Below, piece by piece: positions 1-8,673 of a stretch of DNA of 64,000 nt (its first letter is position 1; every line of letters begins with the position of its first letter). Both the position numbers and the translations under genes were made by a program. Source of the stretch: Nitrosovibrio sp. Nv6 (GTDB taxonomy: Bacteria > Pseudomonadota > Gammaproteobacteria > Burkholderiales > Nitrosomonadaceae). The DNA lies in the NCBI RefSeq assembly GCF_900110495.1, contig NZ_FODX01000002.1:372001-436000 (forward strand), written 5' to 3'. Under the pieces are notes generated by a model, which had not been told where the DNA came from, did not search any database, and was given only the letters and a program-made list of their open reading frames with translations.

Positions 1-1491
1 TACCTGATAGGCCAATCCTCCCCCCGTCACCGGCACTTCCCGCACGATGTTACTTACTTCGAGGCTGACCTTCATCGATACCTCATCCTGAAGCGAAATG
101 GTAGACTCCACGTCCAGCTTGAGCCCGACGTCGAGGTAACTCACAGAGGACGCAACCCCCACATTGGCGGTCGCGGTAGTGGTCACCACCGGCACTTTGT
201 CCCCGATCAGGATTTTTGCCTTCTCACGGTTTTTGACACGAATACGCGGATTGGCGAGTACGTTGATGATGCCGTCCTGCCGCTTGAGGTTGACAATCAA
301 TGCCGGGTTGGCGATGAATCCTGTCAGCCGATCCAGGTTGGAGCCATTGCCGTTAATGCCGGCGCTGCTGATCTCAAAGGGTGGAAAAGGAGCGCCGGCA
401 GCAGCGCTGGCTGCGCTGAGCATGTTCACATTCATCCGGTCAGGGTACTGTAATCCCAGGTTGAGCAGTTGGTTACGTCCGATTTCCAGTACTTCGACTT
501 CCAGCATGACTTCGGGATCGGCCAGATCATTCAGCGCAATTAATCGCTCCACCAGACGAATCGCATCCGGCGTATCTTTCATGACGAAGAGATTCAGTTT
601 TTCGTCAATATGTATGTCCTTGGTTTTGACCAACCCCTTGACCATCGCGACGATCTGCTTCACATCGGTGTTGGCAACATAAAAACTGCGTACCGTCAAT
701 TCCTGGTATTCCTTCTGCTTGGCTGGCGTGTTGGGATAGATCAGCACGGAATTCTCGTTGAGTACTTTGTGCGTGAGTTGATTCGTCATGAGCAAAAGCT
801 TGAATAAGTCTTCTATATTGGTATCGCGAACAAAAATAGTGGTTTTGGAATCCTGCTTGACGTCTTTATCAAAGACTACGTTGATTCCCGCCGTACGCGC
901 CATGATTTCGAAGACTGATTTCAAGCCTGTATCGCGGAACTCGAGAGTGATCGGCTGCTTGAACGCGGTCTTCAGGACAGGTCCCGTTTTTCCTGACTGG
1001 AGCTCCATGTCTGATATCCGCTGCATCAGCCGGCGCGCATCCCGCTGCAGGGGATTTTCCTGGAGAACCCACCGGACTTCGGGTTCCGCAGCCGCATAAT
1101 CACCGCGCTCCAATAATGCCTCCGCATGTTTTATCAGGGCCGTATGCCTGCGTTCCGTGTCGAGCGCCGTCAGGCCTGCGCGGGCGCGTTCGTTATGCTG
1201 ATTCAGCTCCAATACACGGCGGTACCCTTGCTCGGCGCCAGCAAGGTCGCCGGATGATCTGGCGCTATCGGCCTCCAGCAGCATGCGTCCGGCAACTGCC
1301 TCACGCTGGCGTAAAAGCACTGCGCGAATCTCGATGTTATCCGGCTCCTGGCGCGCCGCCTCTTCCAGACTGGCAAGACCCATATCGGTCTGGCCCTCGG
1401 CAATAAGCCTCTTGCCTTCGACAAATGCCTGGTTAGTCGCGCATCCTGCAAACGTAGCCAGGATCAAGGCAACTACAATGTATTTTCCCAT
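1..1491 (-). CDS. Type II secretion/type IV pilus-like secretin, lipoprotein with N-terminal repeats (partial)
   Basis: Outer-membrane secretin forming the exit channel of the secretion locus to its right. Translating the minus strand from ATG at 1491 gives a signal peptide with lipobox TFAGC (Cys17), a helical TPR-like stretch (about residues 25-150), then the secretin N-domain and secretin core with the typical phrases VFDKDVKQDSKTTIFV and VLANPRIRVKNREKAKILIGD. The sequence leaves the window before the end of the secretin domain, so the gene is truncated only by the window edge. It overlaps the upstream GspC/PilP-like gene by 19 bases, as expected for the last gene of one operon. TPR-plus-secretin lipoproteins occur among MshL- and GspD-type secretins; which subfamily this is remains open. 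Confidence 0.85.
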   Translation of the reverse strand, partial: MGKYIVVALILATFAGCATNQAFVEGKRLIAEGQTDMGLASLEEAARQEPDNIEIRAVLLRQREAVAGRMLLEADSARSSGDLAGAEQGYRRVLELNQHNERARAGLTALDTERRHTALIKHAEALLERGDYAAAEPEVRWVLQENPLQRDARRLMQRISDMELQSGKTGPVLKTAFKQPITLEFRDTGLKSVFEIMARTAGINVVFDKDVKQDSKTTIFVRDTNIEDLFKLLLMTNQLTHKVLNENSVLIYPNTPAKQKEYQELTVRSFYVANTDVKQIVAMVKGLVKTKDIHIDEKLNLFVMKDTPDAIRLVERLIALNDLADPEVMLEVEVLEIGRNQLLNLGLQYPDRMNVNMLSAASAAAGAPFPPFEISSAGINGNGSNLDRLTGFIANPALIVNLKRQDGIINVLANPRIRVKNREKAKILIGDKVPVVTTTATANVGVASSVSYLDVGLKLDVESTISLQDEVSMKVSLEVSNIVREVPVTGGGLAYQV

Positions 1492-2024
1492 TCCGGTCGA
1501 GTATTCCCTGCCGTTCCACTCGCGGTGGAAAGCATTTGCTTTGCGTTAAGTGGAAGATAAGTGAATGTGATATTTTCATCGCTGATCTCATCCACGCGGT
1601 ATTGACTGTTGATGCTCTCTCCAGGCTTGACGATGTAGTTGCGTTGAGCCAAGGCGAGAAACACTCGCGTTTCGCTTCCATCGATAACTTTGCCGAGGTA
1701 TTTGAATTGAAGCGGTGGTGGGGATGGCGGCTGCGGTTTCATTGAAGCCGGAGGCGAAGGCGGAGGCGGCGCCCACGATTGACGACTAAAAATGTCGCCT
1801 GCCTGTGAGCTGAATTTCCTGCGTTCCAGGCGCTCAAGATGCAATTGCCCGGCTTCATTTTCCTCGGTGTCGATGTGCATCCGTTTCGAGGGGATCCTGT
1901 CTTCAGGTACAGATTGCTGCCAATCCGCGCCGCTATCGTCTCCGCTTACCCATTGCGTAGCCAGAAGCGTTGCCAGCAACGCGCCGCCCAGCCAGAATGT
2001 GCGTCCCTGCCCCAACCGTTTCAC
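1473..2024 (-). CDS. GspC/PilP-like inner membrane linker protein
   Basis: 183 residues. The GTG start lies in a GTGA overlap with the stop codon of the PilO-like gene. One membrane segment lies near the N-terminus (about residues 9-28), followed by a proline-rich periplasmic linker and a small C-terminal domain containing QFKYLGKVIDGSETRVFLA, which has the form of the PilP/GspC homology region. These proteins connect the inner-membrane assembly platform to the secretin, and the next gene is the secretin. The sequence is divergent; the call rests on size, topology, the short C-terminal domain and gene order. Confidence 0.6.
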   Translation of the reverse strand: MKRLGQGRTFWLGGALLATLLATQWVSGDDSGADWQQSVPEDRIPSKRMHIDTEENEAGQLHLERLERRKFSSQAGDIFSRQSWAPPPPSPPASMKPQPPSPPPLQFKYLGKVIDGSETRVFLALAQRNYIVKPGESINSQYRVDEISDENITFTYLPLNAKQMLSTASGTAGNTRPEWENTL

Positions 2025-2593
2025 TGGCCTGTACTCAAATAGAGGTTGAATTTCAGATTCACGTCAAGCAACTCGGACTCCCCATCCTGGCGCTTGAGCG
2101 CAACATCGGCCAGCGCCATTGCAGGCACAGCACGCAGCGCATCGGCGATAAAGCCCCGCACGTCGGCATATTTACCACGAAGCGGCAGTATCATTTCATA
2201 GCGCACCAGCTTCACATCCTTTTCATGTACCATGCGATATTCAGTGCCAGTGATCTCCACCCCGCGTTGCGCCGCAACCTGCACCAATTCCTTGATCCAG
2301 AACGGTGAGGAATCGATTTTCGGGAAAAAAGCGTAAAAAGCCTGCAATGCCCGGTCACCTTTTATTTTTGGAGCCTTGCGGTTTTCCTGAACCGGCTCCG
2401 CTTTCATGCGCTGCTCGATTGCTTCGGCTCTCATCATCAGCGCTCTGGATTCCGCCTGCTGCGGCAATACTGCCGCAATGAAAAATACAGTCGAGAACAC
2501 AAACAGCCCAACCCCGGTTTTTCCGGCGACGCCAAGCCGCTCCGTCTGCCAACGCATCCGCGGCAGTATATTCCGGGGAAAACTCATGCCCAT
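2021..2593 (-). CDS. PilO/GspM-like assembly platform protein
   Basis: 190 residues with one N-terminal membrane segment (about residues 25-46), a helical region rich in charged residues (RAEAIEQRMKAEP), then a ferredoxin-like periplasmic domain ending in DVNLKFNLYLSTGQ. This topology and the position between a PilN-like and a GspC/PilP-like gene match PilO/GspM, which dimerises with PilN/GspL in the inner-membrane platform. ATG at 2593 overlaps the upstream gene by ten bases; a second in-frame ATG at 2587 is an alternative. The family call is mainly from order and topology. Confidence 0.6.
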   Translation of the reverse strand: MGMSFPRNILPRMRWQTERLGVAGKTGVGLFVFSTVFFIAAVLPQQAESRALMMRAEAIEQRMKAEPVQENRKAPKIKGDRALQAFYAFFPKIDSSPFWIKELVQVAAQRGVEITGTEYRMVHEKDVKLVRYEMILPLRGKYADVRGFIADALRAVPAMALADVALKRQDGESELLDVNLKFNLYLSTGQ

Positions 2594-3111
2594 GAAGCCG
2601 TCAGAGAAAACACCACGGGTCGTTGTGGATCGTCCCGTTTGACTTCATACTTGAGCAGGTAGGCATTCTGGAGTGCAGGTTCACGCTCCAAAGCAGCGAC
2701 AAAATCGAGCATCGCCGGAATATTCTTCGCCATACCACCGATTCGCATGGTGCGGCTGGCGGCATCAGGCTGAAACGACAGCAGAGCCACCTCATGACCT
2801 GCTGCATATTCGACCGAATCGAAAAGCGCTTGCCACGGCAGATCGATCTCGCTCATCACGGCATTGGCTTTTTTTATCTCCTGCTTTATTTCACGCCCCC
2901 GAGGTCCTGACAAAACCTGTGGTGTCGTCTCGCGCTGTATCCGCCGATCCATGCTGGCGATGCGCAAATCCCAATAGGCCACCTCGTCCATGGCCGCCGT
3001 AAACAGATACAGTACGCTGGCGAAGAGAACGACACCCAGTAGCATCAGGCCGTATCCCGCCTGTCTTGCCATCCCTCCATCGGCTGGAAATTTCAGATTG
3101 AGGCGACGCAT
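2584..3111 (-). CDS. PilN-like assembly platform protein
   Basis: 175 residues from ATG at 3111; a TTG one codon upstream is less likely. It opens with MRRLNLKFPADG, a cytoplasmic N-terminus like that of PilN, which binds PilM. A membrane segment (about residues 17-38) and a periplasmic part with a coiled-coil stretch and a small alpha/beta domain follow. In canonical type II secretion the PilM- and PilN-like parts are fused as GspL; here they are separate genes, as in type IV pili. Confidence 0.6.
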   Translation of the reverse strand: MRRLNLKFPADGGMARQAGYGLMLLGVVLFASVLYLFTAAMDEVAYWDLRIASMDRRIQRETTPQVLSGPRGREIKQEIKKANAVMSEIDLPWQALFDSVEYAAGHEVALLSFQPDAASRTMRIGGMAKNIPAMLDFVAALEREPALQNAYLLKYEVKRDDPQRPVVFSLTASWA

Positions 3112-3115
3112 CAAC

Positions 3116-3943
3116 TTACGCTGCCCCGGTCACGGCAGCCGACAGGAAATGCGGATAATGCAGCGGAGCAGGCGGTCCTTCGGTCTGCAGCGGAACAACC
3201 CGCCACCCACAATCATCTGGGAGGGTAAACTCCGGGTGCTCAGGGGCAAAAAGATAGACAGGTTCCACCGCCTCCCCGGGCGTGGAAAAAAGCAGTGCTT
3301 CACGCTCAAGCGCCGCAAGCAGTTCGTCTTCCAGTGGATGCCACATCCTCTGATTGCTGATTCGTCGCCATGCGCCACCCTCCAGTGAGGCCAGGCAAAG
3401 ACGGCCGGTCTCTATCAAGGCAAACCATGCCCGGCTGTTACCGAAGCGGTTGTGCCAGTGATCGAATACTCGGGTGAGGTAGGGCTCTATGCCTTTCAGC
3501 CTCATCCCGGACTGGACGGCAAGCTCTTGCAATTGTTCGATAAGCCTGTTCTCTACCGCTGCACAGACAGCCCCCGTCCCCGGATCCCAGGAACTGACGC
3601 TGAGCGACCACTCCGACGCCCGCTCTCCGTATACCTCGCGCATTTGAAAAGCGGCGTAGGTGTGCAATTCCTCGGGCGTTTCGATCCTTGACTGCGGGGG
3701 TATCACCGCGTATCGCACGAAATGATTGGAGATAATAATGGAGAGTTCTGCGCCCGTTTCATTGGCAAGCATCTGTTTCAATTGTGCAAGCACCGCTTCC
3801 CACACCGGGGCGCCGGGTATCCGCTCGCACACCGCTGCACGCCGGTCAGCCTGCTTCGGCTTTATCCCTCGATATGAACGTATCAGGTCGACTCGGCCAG
3901 GAGCAAAAAAAACCTGAATCCGATCACGCCACAATAGTGACAC
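3116..3943 (-). CDS. PilM/GspL-cytoplasmic-domain-like protein
   Basis: 275 residues, no signal peptide or membrane segment. I chose GTG at 3943 because a strong AGGAGG sits six bases upstream; the longer frame to ATG at 3973 would overlap gspE by 50 bases. The gene overlaps gspE by 20 bases. Segments such as LSIIISNHFVRYAVIP and the later WFALIETGRLCLASLEGGAW fit an actin-like fold of the PilM/GspL cytoplasmic type. It should sit under the membrane and couple the ATPase encoded just upstream to the PilN-like protein. Sequence is divergent; order is the stronger evidence. Confidence 0.55.
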   Translation of the reverse strand: MSLLWRDRIQVFFAPGRVDLIRSYRGIKPKQADRRAAVCERIPGAPVWEAVLAQLKQMLANETGAELSIIISNHFVRYAVIPPQSRIETPEELHTYAAFQMREVYGERASEWSLSVSSWDPGTGAVCAAVENRLIEQLQELAVQSGMRLKGIEPYLTRVFDHWHNRFGNSRAWFALIETGRLCLASLEGGAWRRISNQRMWHPLEDELLAALEREALLFSTPGEAVEPVYLFAPEHPEFTLPDDCGWRVVPLQTEGPPAPLHYPHFLSAAVTGAA

Positions 3944-5705
3944 GATTGGCCTCCTGTAAACTCGTTTGCCCATTCCGTACCATGTTCAGCGCCGCTTCGC
4001 GCAGGAAGCGGGTACCGCTTCGCCTGGCCGCCTCTTTTATCCGGCGTATGGGCTCGCGCGCAACGATGAGTTCGCGAATTTCATCGTTCAACACCAGCAT
4101 CTCCGCGATTGCATTGCGTCCGCGATAACCGCTTCCCCGGCATTGGCCGCATCCCCTGCCATTGCGGAACTTGAATTCGCCAGCCTGCCCGGCATCAATT
4201 CCGGATTCCGCAATCAGCCGCTCGTCCGGACGCTCCTCCACTGCGCAATGCGTGCAAAGCAGACGCACCAACCTTTGGGCGGCAATGCCATTGAGGGCGG
4301 AAACGAAACTGTAGGGGTCCACTCCCATGTGCGAAAAACGGCCGATGACATCGAAAACGTTGTTGGCATGGACCGTGGTGAATACAAGATGACCCGTCAA
4401 CGCCGCCTGTATGGCGATTTGCGCTGTTTCCGGGTCGCGGATTTCGCCAACCATTATCTTGTCCGGGTCGTGGCGCAGAATCGAGCGCAAGCCGCGTACG
4501 AAAGTCAGTCCCTTTTTTTCGTTGACAGGTATCTGCAGCACACCGGGCAACTGGTACTCTATGGGGTCTTCGATGGTGATGATTTTATCGTAGCCCTTGT
4601 TGACTTCCGAAATCGCGGCATAAAGCGTCGTAGTCTTGCCGCTACCGGTTGGACCTGTAACGAGCAACATGCCATAGGGTTCCGAACTCAGGCGGCGTAA
4701 ATTCGAGATGGTGGTTTGGTCGAACCCGAGATGATCAAGGGTCAGGCCTTCAACATGATCGGCCAGCGCCTGGCGGTCTAGAATCCGCAACACCGCGTCC
4801 TCCCCGAAAGCGCTGGGCATGATCGATACGCGAAAGTCGATCTCCCGTCCCTGAATGGAAATCTTGAAGCGGCCGTCCTGCGGTACGCGACGCTCGGCAA
4901 TATCCAGATCAGACATCACTTTGATGCGCGAGATGACCTGTTCCGCCAGATCTGCACCCTGCATCACGCCAATCGTGGTAAGTACGCCATCGATCCGGTA
5001 TTTGATGGATAATGCGCCCGCCACCATTTCAAGGTGGATATCGCTTGCCTGTGATTTATGGGCGTCATATAGCGTCGAATGCACCAGCCGCACCACGGGG
5101 CTGGTGCCCTCGTTTATCGTCTTTAGCGAAAGATCTTCCTGGCCGGACTGTACAGAGCCATGTTCCGCCGCAGGAAGCACGCTGTCCATTGCGCGCATAG
5201 TCTGCTCCTGCTGTGCGAAAAAAGCAGAGAGATCGGCCGGATGGACCAGATGCCATATCGCTGCGACATCGATATATTCCTCGGCCCAGGCTCCCAAGCT
5301 GGGAGAAAAAGGGTTCCCAATGGCGAAAATATGGCGCCCATCCTGCTGGAGTAAAGCGCATTCCCTGGTAACGGCTTCGCTGAAAGGCAATATTTCGAAC
5401 GCGGGAGTGGCCGACCGCAGACTCTCCATTGTCAACACGGGCATCCGAAGCAACCGGCCCAGTTCCGCAACGAGTTGATCCGGCCCATATCCGCAAGTTT
5501 CTTCCAGGATGCTGATCGCCGAAACGCCTCGCTTCGACGCCTCGCTGCGCGCCTCGGCAAGCTGATAGGCATCAATCGGCATGGCGGACGAGGGCAGGGA
5601 AACCAATCCCGCTTCGCCAGATTTTTCCGGGCGCAACGGTGATATGAACTCCCTTTGCCCCAGATCACTTTCCTTATTCAATGCTACCCCGACAGATGCG
5701 TTCAT
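3924..5705 (-). CDS. gspE: GspE/PilB-type secretion ATPase
   Basis: 593 residues from ATG at 5705, preceded by GAAGGGA at good spacing (a TTG two codons upstream is less likely). It has an N-terminal GspE N-domain, Walker A GPTGSGKT (351-358), an acidic box IITIEDPIEY, Walker B-like IMVGEIRD (417-424), a His box TGHLVFTTVHAN (437-448) and a C-terminal zinc-binding pair CTHC and CGQC. This is the hexameric cytoplasmic ATPase that powers pseudopilus assembly. It heads the downstream run of five overlapping or closely spaced genes and is separated from gspF by 322 bases, so it probably has its own promoter. Confidence 0.93.
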   Translation of the reverse strand: MNASVGVALNKESDLGQREFISPLRPEKSGEAGLVSLPSSAMPIDAYQLAEARSEASKRGVSAISILEETCGYGPDQLVAELGRLLRMPVLTMESLRSATPAFEILPFSEAVTRECALLQQDGRHIFAIGNPFSPSLGAWAEEYIDVAAIWHLVHPADLSAFFAQQEQTMRAMDSVLPAAEHGSVQSGQEDLSLKTINEGTSPVVRLVHSTLYDAHKSQASDIHLEMVAGALSIKYRIDGVLTTIGVMQGADLAEQVISRIKVMSDLDIAERRVPQDGRFKISIQGREIDFRVSIMPSAFGEDAVLRILDRQALADHVEGLTLDHLGFDQTTISNLRRLSSEPYGMLLVTGPTGSGKTTTLYAAISEVNKGYDKIITIEDPIEYQLPGVLQIPVNEKKGLTFVRGLRSILRHDPDKIMVGEIRDPETAQIAIQAALTGHLVFTTVHANNVFDVIGRFSHMGVDPYSFVSALNGIAAQRLVRLLCTHCAVEERPDERLIAESGIDAGQAGEFKFRNGRGCGQCRGSGYRGRNAIAEMLVLNDEIRELIVAREPIRRIKEAARRSGTRFLREAALNMVRNGQTSLQEANRVTIVA

Positions 5706-6027
5706 AATCAAATCCCTTCACACTATTATTGAACGATTCAGGAACAGACCACCGCAAGAAAAACGTGAAATTCCGCCTGCAATTCTATTTTTACGAGCGG
5801 AATCTCGTAGAGCGCCAGTATGGGGAGCGACCAGGTAGAAATTCAGCGGCTGAATTCTGCCGCTGGTATCGGCTCATGCCGAACGGTGGATATTATTTAT
5901 TATTAACAGCTATTCGGTACGGCCAATAGAGTCTATAGCCGCAGAACTTGCCAATCCATCCTGAAAGAGCAGTTACCCATCGATATCTGGATGTGCAACC
6001 TGCCATGAAGAGCGCTTGATTAATTAC
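5706..6027. other. Gap between gspF and gspE
   Basis: No credible gene seen. It probably holds the promoter of the leftward gspE unit. An imperfect inverted repeat, CAGCGG at 5844-5849 and CCGCTG at 5860-5865, could be an operator or weak hairpin; it has no adjacent T run in either direction. Confidence 0.4.
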
Positions 6028-7212
6028 TCACCCGACACTTCCCGCCAGTTGGAATATCGGCATATACATGAGGATGATGATTCCTCCGATCACACCACCG
6101 ATCACAGCCATTAACAACGGTTCGATCAGCTTGGTCATCCACTCCACCCAGCGTGCAATTTCTTCATCGTGAAAATTTCCGATGCGTTCCATCATATCTC
6201 CCATGAGGCCGGTCCTCTCGCCCACCCGCAGCATGCGATTGCCAACCGCCGTAGTCAGCCCTTCCATCTCCATCGCACTGGAAATTGTTTTTCCCTCGCG
6301 GATGCGGGCGGCGGCAGCCTGAACTCTTGGCCTGAAGTGCGGCTCGAGCAAGCCAGCCACCATTTCCAGCGCTTTGACAATCGGAATGCCACCACGCAAC
6401 AACATGCCCAGAGTCCGGTAAAAACGCGCAAGCTGATAAACCCGCATCCGTTCTCCGATGGCTGGAATGCGCCATAATTGTTGTGCCAACCGCACTTTGA
6501 AAGATGACCGGGTTATCGCGTAGACAGTAATGGTTAGCACGGCCATTGCAATCCCTGCCAGTTGCCAGCCCTGCTCATGCACGAAATGCCCCCATCGGAT
6601 GAGTAGCACGGATAACCAGGGTAAGTCCGCCCCGATATCCTCATAAATGGCGCTGAACTTTGGAACCACGAAAATCAGCAGAAATGCCGCTACCAGCAGC
6701 CCGATTATCAGCAGGAGAACCGGGTAAATCGAGGCGCCGATCAGCTTCTTTCGAACCAGGTCCATCTGGGTCTGATAGGCGATAAAACGTGTCAATGCTT
6801 CAGGCAGATCGCCGGTGCGCTCGCTCGCCCGTGCGGTAGCGATGTAGAGCGGCGGGAAAGCTTGCGGATAGAATTCCAGTGCCCGCGAGAAGTTAATTCC
6901 CTCATAGAGCCGCGCAAGAAGCCCCTCGATGATCTTGCGCACACCCGTATCCTGCTCTTTATCAGCCAGCGTCTCAATGCTCTCCACCAGGCTGAGCCCG
7001 GCTACCAGGAGGGAAAGCAGCTCCTGACTGAAATGTGCGAGGGGAAAACGTGATCTGGGCTTTGGCATCCACCCGGTGAATCTCCGCCGGATATTCAATA
7101 CTGCCCCGCCCAGGGCTATGACTTGAAGACGCGCATCTTCCCTGCTATCGGCATCGAGTTCCAGGAATACCATGCCCTGTCCGGCCAGTACGGCTTTTAC
7201 TTCATATCGCAT
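6028..7212 (-). CDS. gspF: GspF-type inner membrane platform protein
   Basis: 394 residues, the usual length for GspF. It shows the conserved start MRYEVKAV, two tandem GspF domains (first around FSQELLSLLVAGLSLVESIE, second around ARFYRTLGMLLRGGIPIVKA) and three membrane segments, the last near the C-terminus (GGVIGGIIILMYMPIFQLAG). It is the polytopic core of the inner-membrane assembly platform and contacts the GspE ATPase. It lies seven bases after gspG in the same direction, so the two are co-transcribed. Confidence 0.92.
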   Translation of the reverse strand: MRYEVKAVLAGQGMVFLELDADSREDARLQVIALGGAVLNIRRRFTGWMPKPRSRFPLAHFSQELLSLLVAGLSLVESIETLADKEQDTGVRKIIEGLLARLYEGINFSRALEFYPQAFPPLYIATARASERTGDLPEALTRFIAYQTQMDLVRKKLIGASIYPVLLLIIGLLVAAFLLIFVVPKFSAIYEDIGADLPWLSVLLIRWGHFVHEQGWQLAGIAMAVLTITVYAITRSSFKVRLAQQLWRIPAIGERMRVYQLARFYRTLGMLLRGGIPIVKALEMVAGLLEPHFRPRVQAAAARIREGKTISSAMEMEGLTTAVGNRMLRVGERTGLMGDMMERIGNFHDEEIARWVEWMTKLIEPLLMAVIGGVIGGIIILMYMPIFQLAGSVG

Positions 7213-7218
7213 CGCAAC

Positions 7219-7653
7219 CTACCAGTTCGTGATATCCGCTGCTTCACCCGTGCCGCCAGACTGGCCATCCTTGCCGTAGGAAAATAAATCATAGTCCCCA
7301 TGCTCGCCGGGATATTTATAGACATATGGCTTCCCCCAGGGATCGGGCGGCACTTGCTTTTTGAGGTAAGGCCCCTGCCATTTCAGCTCGTTGGGCGGGC
7401 GTGTCATCAACGCATCCAACCCTTGTTCGGTGGTTGGATAGCGCCCGGTGTCCAGCCGATATTGATCCAGCGCTTTCTCGAGGGAATCAATCTGGGCTTG
7501 AGCCATCTTCACCTCGGATTTTCCCACTTGGGAAAAATACTTGGGCGCCACATAACCCGCCAGCAAACCGATGATGACCATTACAACCAGCAACTCAAGC
7601 AGCGTAAACCCATATGACACCCCGGCGGATTGCTGAATGCGCCAATGCTTCAT
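7219..7653 (-). CDS. gspG: Major pseudopilin GspG
   Basis: 144 residues. A short positively charged leader ends at a prepilin peptidase site between Gly15 and Phe16 (GFTLLELLVVMVIIGLLAG), with Glu at position +5. The C-terminal half contains RYPTTEQGLDALM, DPWGKPYVYKYPGEHGDYDLFS and GGTGEAADITNW, the calcium-binding form of type II secretion GspG rather than of type IV pilin. It is the first gene of this leftward locus. The minor pseudopilins gspH, I, J and K are not next to it. Confidence 0.95.
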   Translation of the reverse strand: MKHWRIQQSAGVSYGFTLLELLVVMVIIGLLAGYVAPKYFSQVGKSEVKMAQAQIDSLEKALDQYRLDTGRYPTTEQGLDALMTRPPNELKWQGPYLKKQVPPDPWGKPYVYKYPGEHGDYDLFSYGKDGQSGGTGEAADITNW

Positions 7654-7973
7654 CTAGTACCCCCTAATCTACTCATAGGCTTTGCAGAACTACGCAGAGT
7701 GTAAGCGCCCTTGCTGACAAAACGATTACAGAAAATGGCGAGGCGGCTGAAACGATTGGACTAAATGCCAACGGGGTGGCATTCGTGGTGCTTGCAAGCC
7801 CTACTGCGACCGTAGCGCTGGCGGCCTGATTGCAGAGGTTTTATATGGGAAAAACAATAAAAAGCAAAACCCCGTATAAAAAATGTGGGCATTATAGCAA
7901 AACCAGCACAAGTTGAGCAGGGGAACCGATCAATTGTCTGAATGGGTTTACACCAATAAATGATCCGCTTGAA
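7654..7973. other. Intergenic region between divergent gspG and lexA-like gene
   Basis: No supported gene. It should contain the gspG promoter (leftward) on its left side; the promoter of the lexA-like gene begins at its right edge. No convincing hairpin or repeat seen apart from an isolated CAATTGTC near 7931, which resembles half of the LexA-like operators further right. Confidence 0.4.
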
Positions 7974-8018
7974 TTGAATTGAGGACAATTGTTCTCTATA
8001 ATGAGGACAATTGTTCTC
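7974..8018 (+). promoter_or_regulatory. lexA2 promoter with two palindromic operators
   Basis: The sequence shows TTGAAT (7974-7979), a 17-base spacer, and TATAAT (7997-8002), a good sigma-70 promoter. A 16-base near-palindrome, GAGGACAATTGTTCTC, occurs twice, at 7981-7996 (exactly filling the spacer) and 8003-8018 (covering the start point). The copies are identical and 22 bases apart centre to centre, about two helical turns. The repressor gene starts at 8033. Inference: these are the operators by which the encoded LexA-like protein represses itself and the downstream imuA-imuB-dnaE2 genes. Confidence 0.8.
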
Positions 8019-8032
8019 AATTCATTTTTATC

Positions 8033-8656
8033 ATGCAGCAACTGGATATCTTTTCCTACCTCGGCAAGCTTCAGGATTACTATGCCCGGGAAAAAATTAT
8101 TCCCTCGACAACGCAATTGTCTGTGCTGTGGAACGGAAAGGCGCGTTCCTGGACACATCAGATCGTTCAGCGTTTAAAGGAAGAAGGCTTTCTGGAAAAT
8201 GCGCCGGGTGGCCGGCTACGTCCGGGGCCCCGCTTTTTCGAGCGAACGGTCGGGCATACGGTCCGGGCGGGATTACCCCAGCAGGCTTCGGATGTTCAGC
8301 CTGAATTGCTGCGCATAGACGATTATCTTATCGAGAATCCCTCTCAAACCATTCTGTTTCCCGTCAAAGGCGATTCGATGACTGATCTGGGAATACTCGA
8401 GGGCGATATGGTGATTATCGAACGCAGCCATTCGGCTTCGCCCGGTCAGATTGTATTGGCAATCGTGGATAACGAATTCACGCTCAAAGTCCTGTCCAAA
8501 GATCAGGAAGGTTATTACCTCGAAGCGCGAAACGACAGGCGAAGCAAGGACTACCCGCCCATCCGGCCCGAGCAGGAACTGGAAATCTACGGGTTTTACG
8601 TCGGCCTGTTCCGAAAAAACCGGATTGCGGGACACCGCCTCGGTTCCAGCCGGTAA
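8033..8656 (+). CDS. lexA2: LexA-like SOS repressor of the mutagenesis cassette (LexA2)
   Basis: 207 residues from ATG at 8033; the frame is open further upstream but that part is the promoter-operator. The N-terminal half carries a winged-helix-like DNA-binding region (about residues 5-65). The C-terminal half is an S24 LexA/UmuD self-cleavage domain: Ala79-Gly80 in HTVRAGLP is the expected cleavage site, Ser115 in GDSMTD the nucleophile, Lys152 in FTLKVL the general base. RecA-stimulated self-cleavage is known for the family. It is followed 17 bases later by imuA. No strong ribosome binding site is visible. The DNA-binding half is unlike E. coli LexA, matching its unusual operators. Confidence 0.9.
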   Translation: MQQLDIFSYLGKLQDYYAREKIIPSTTQLSVLWNGKARSWTHQIVQRLKEEGFLENAPGGRLRPGPRFFERTVGHTVRAGLPQQASDVQPELLRIDDYLIENPSQTILFPVKGDSMTDLGILEGDMVIIERSHSASPGQIVLAIVDNEFTLKVLSKDQEGYYLEARNDRRSKDYPPIRPEQELEIYGFYVGLFRKNRIAGHRLGSSR

Positions 8657-8673
8657 TCGATGAAGGTTGCGCC

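Noticed and set aside
3966..4700. 244-codon open frame on the plus strand
   Set aside because: Antisense to gspE across its Walker A region; no ribosome binding site or domain.
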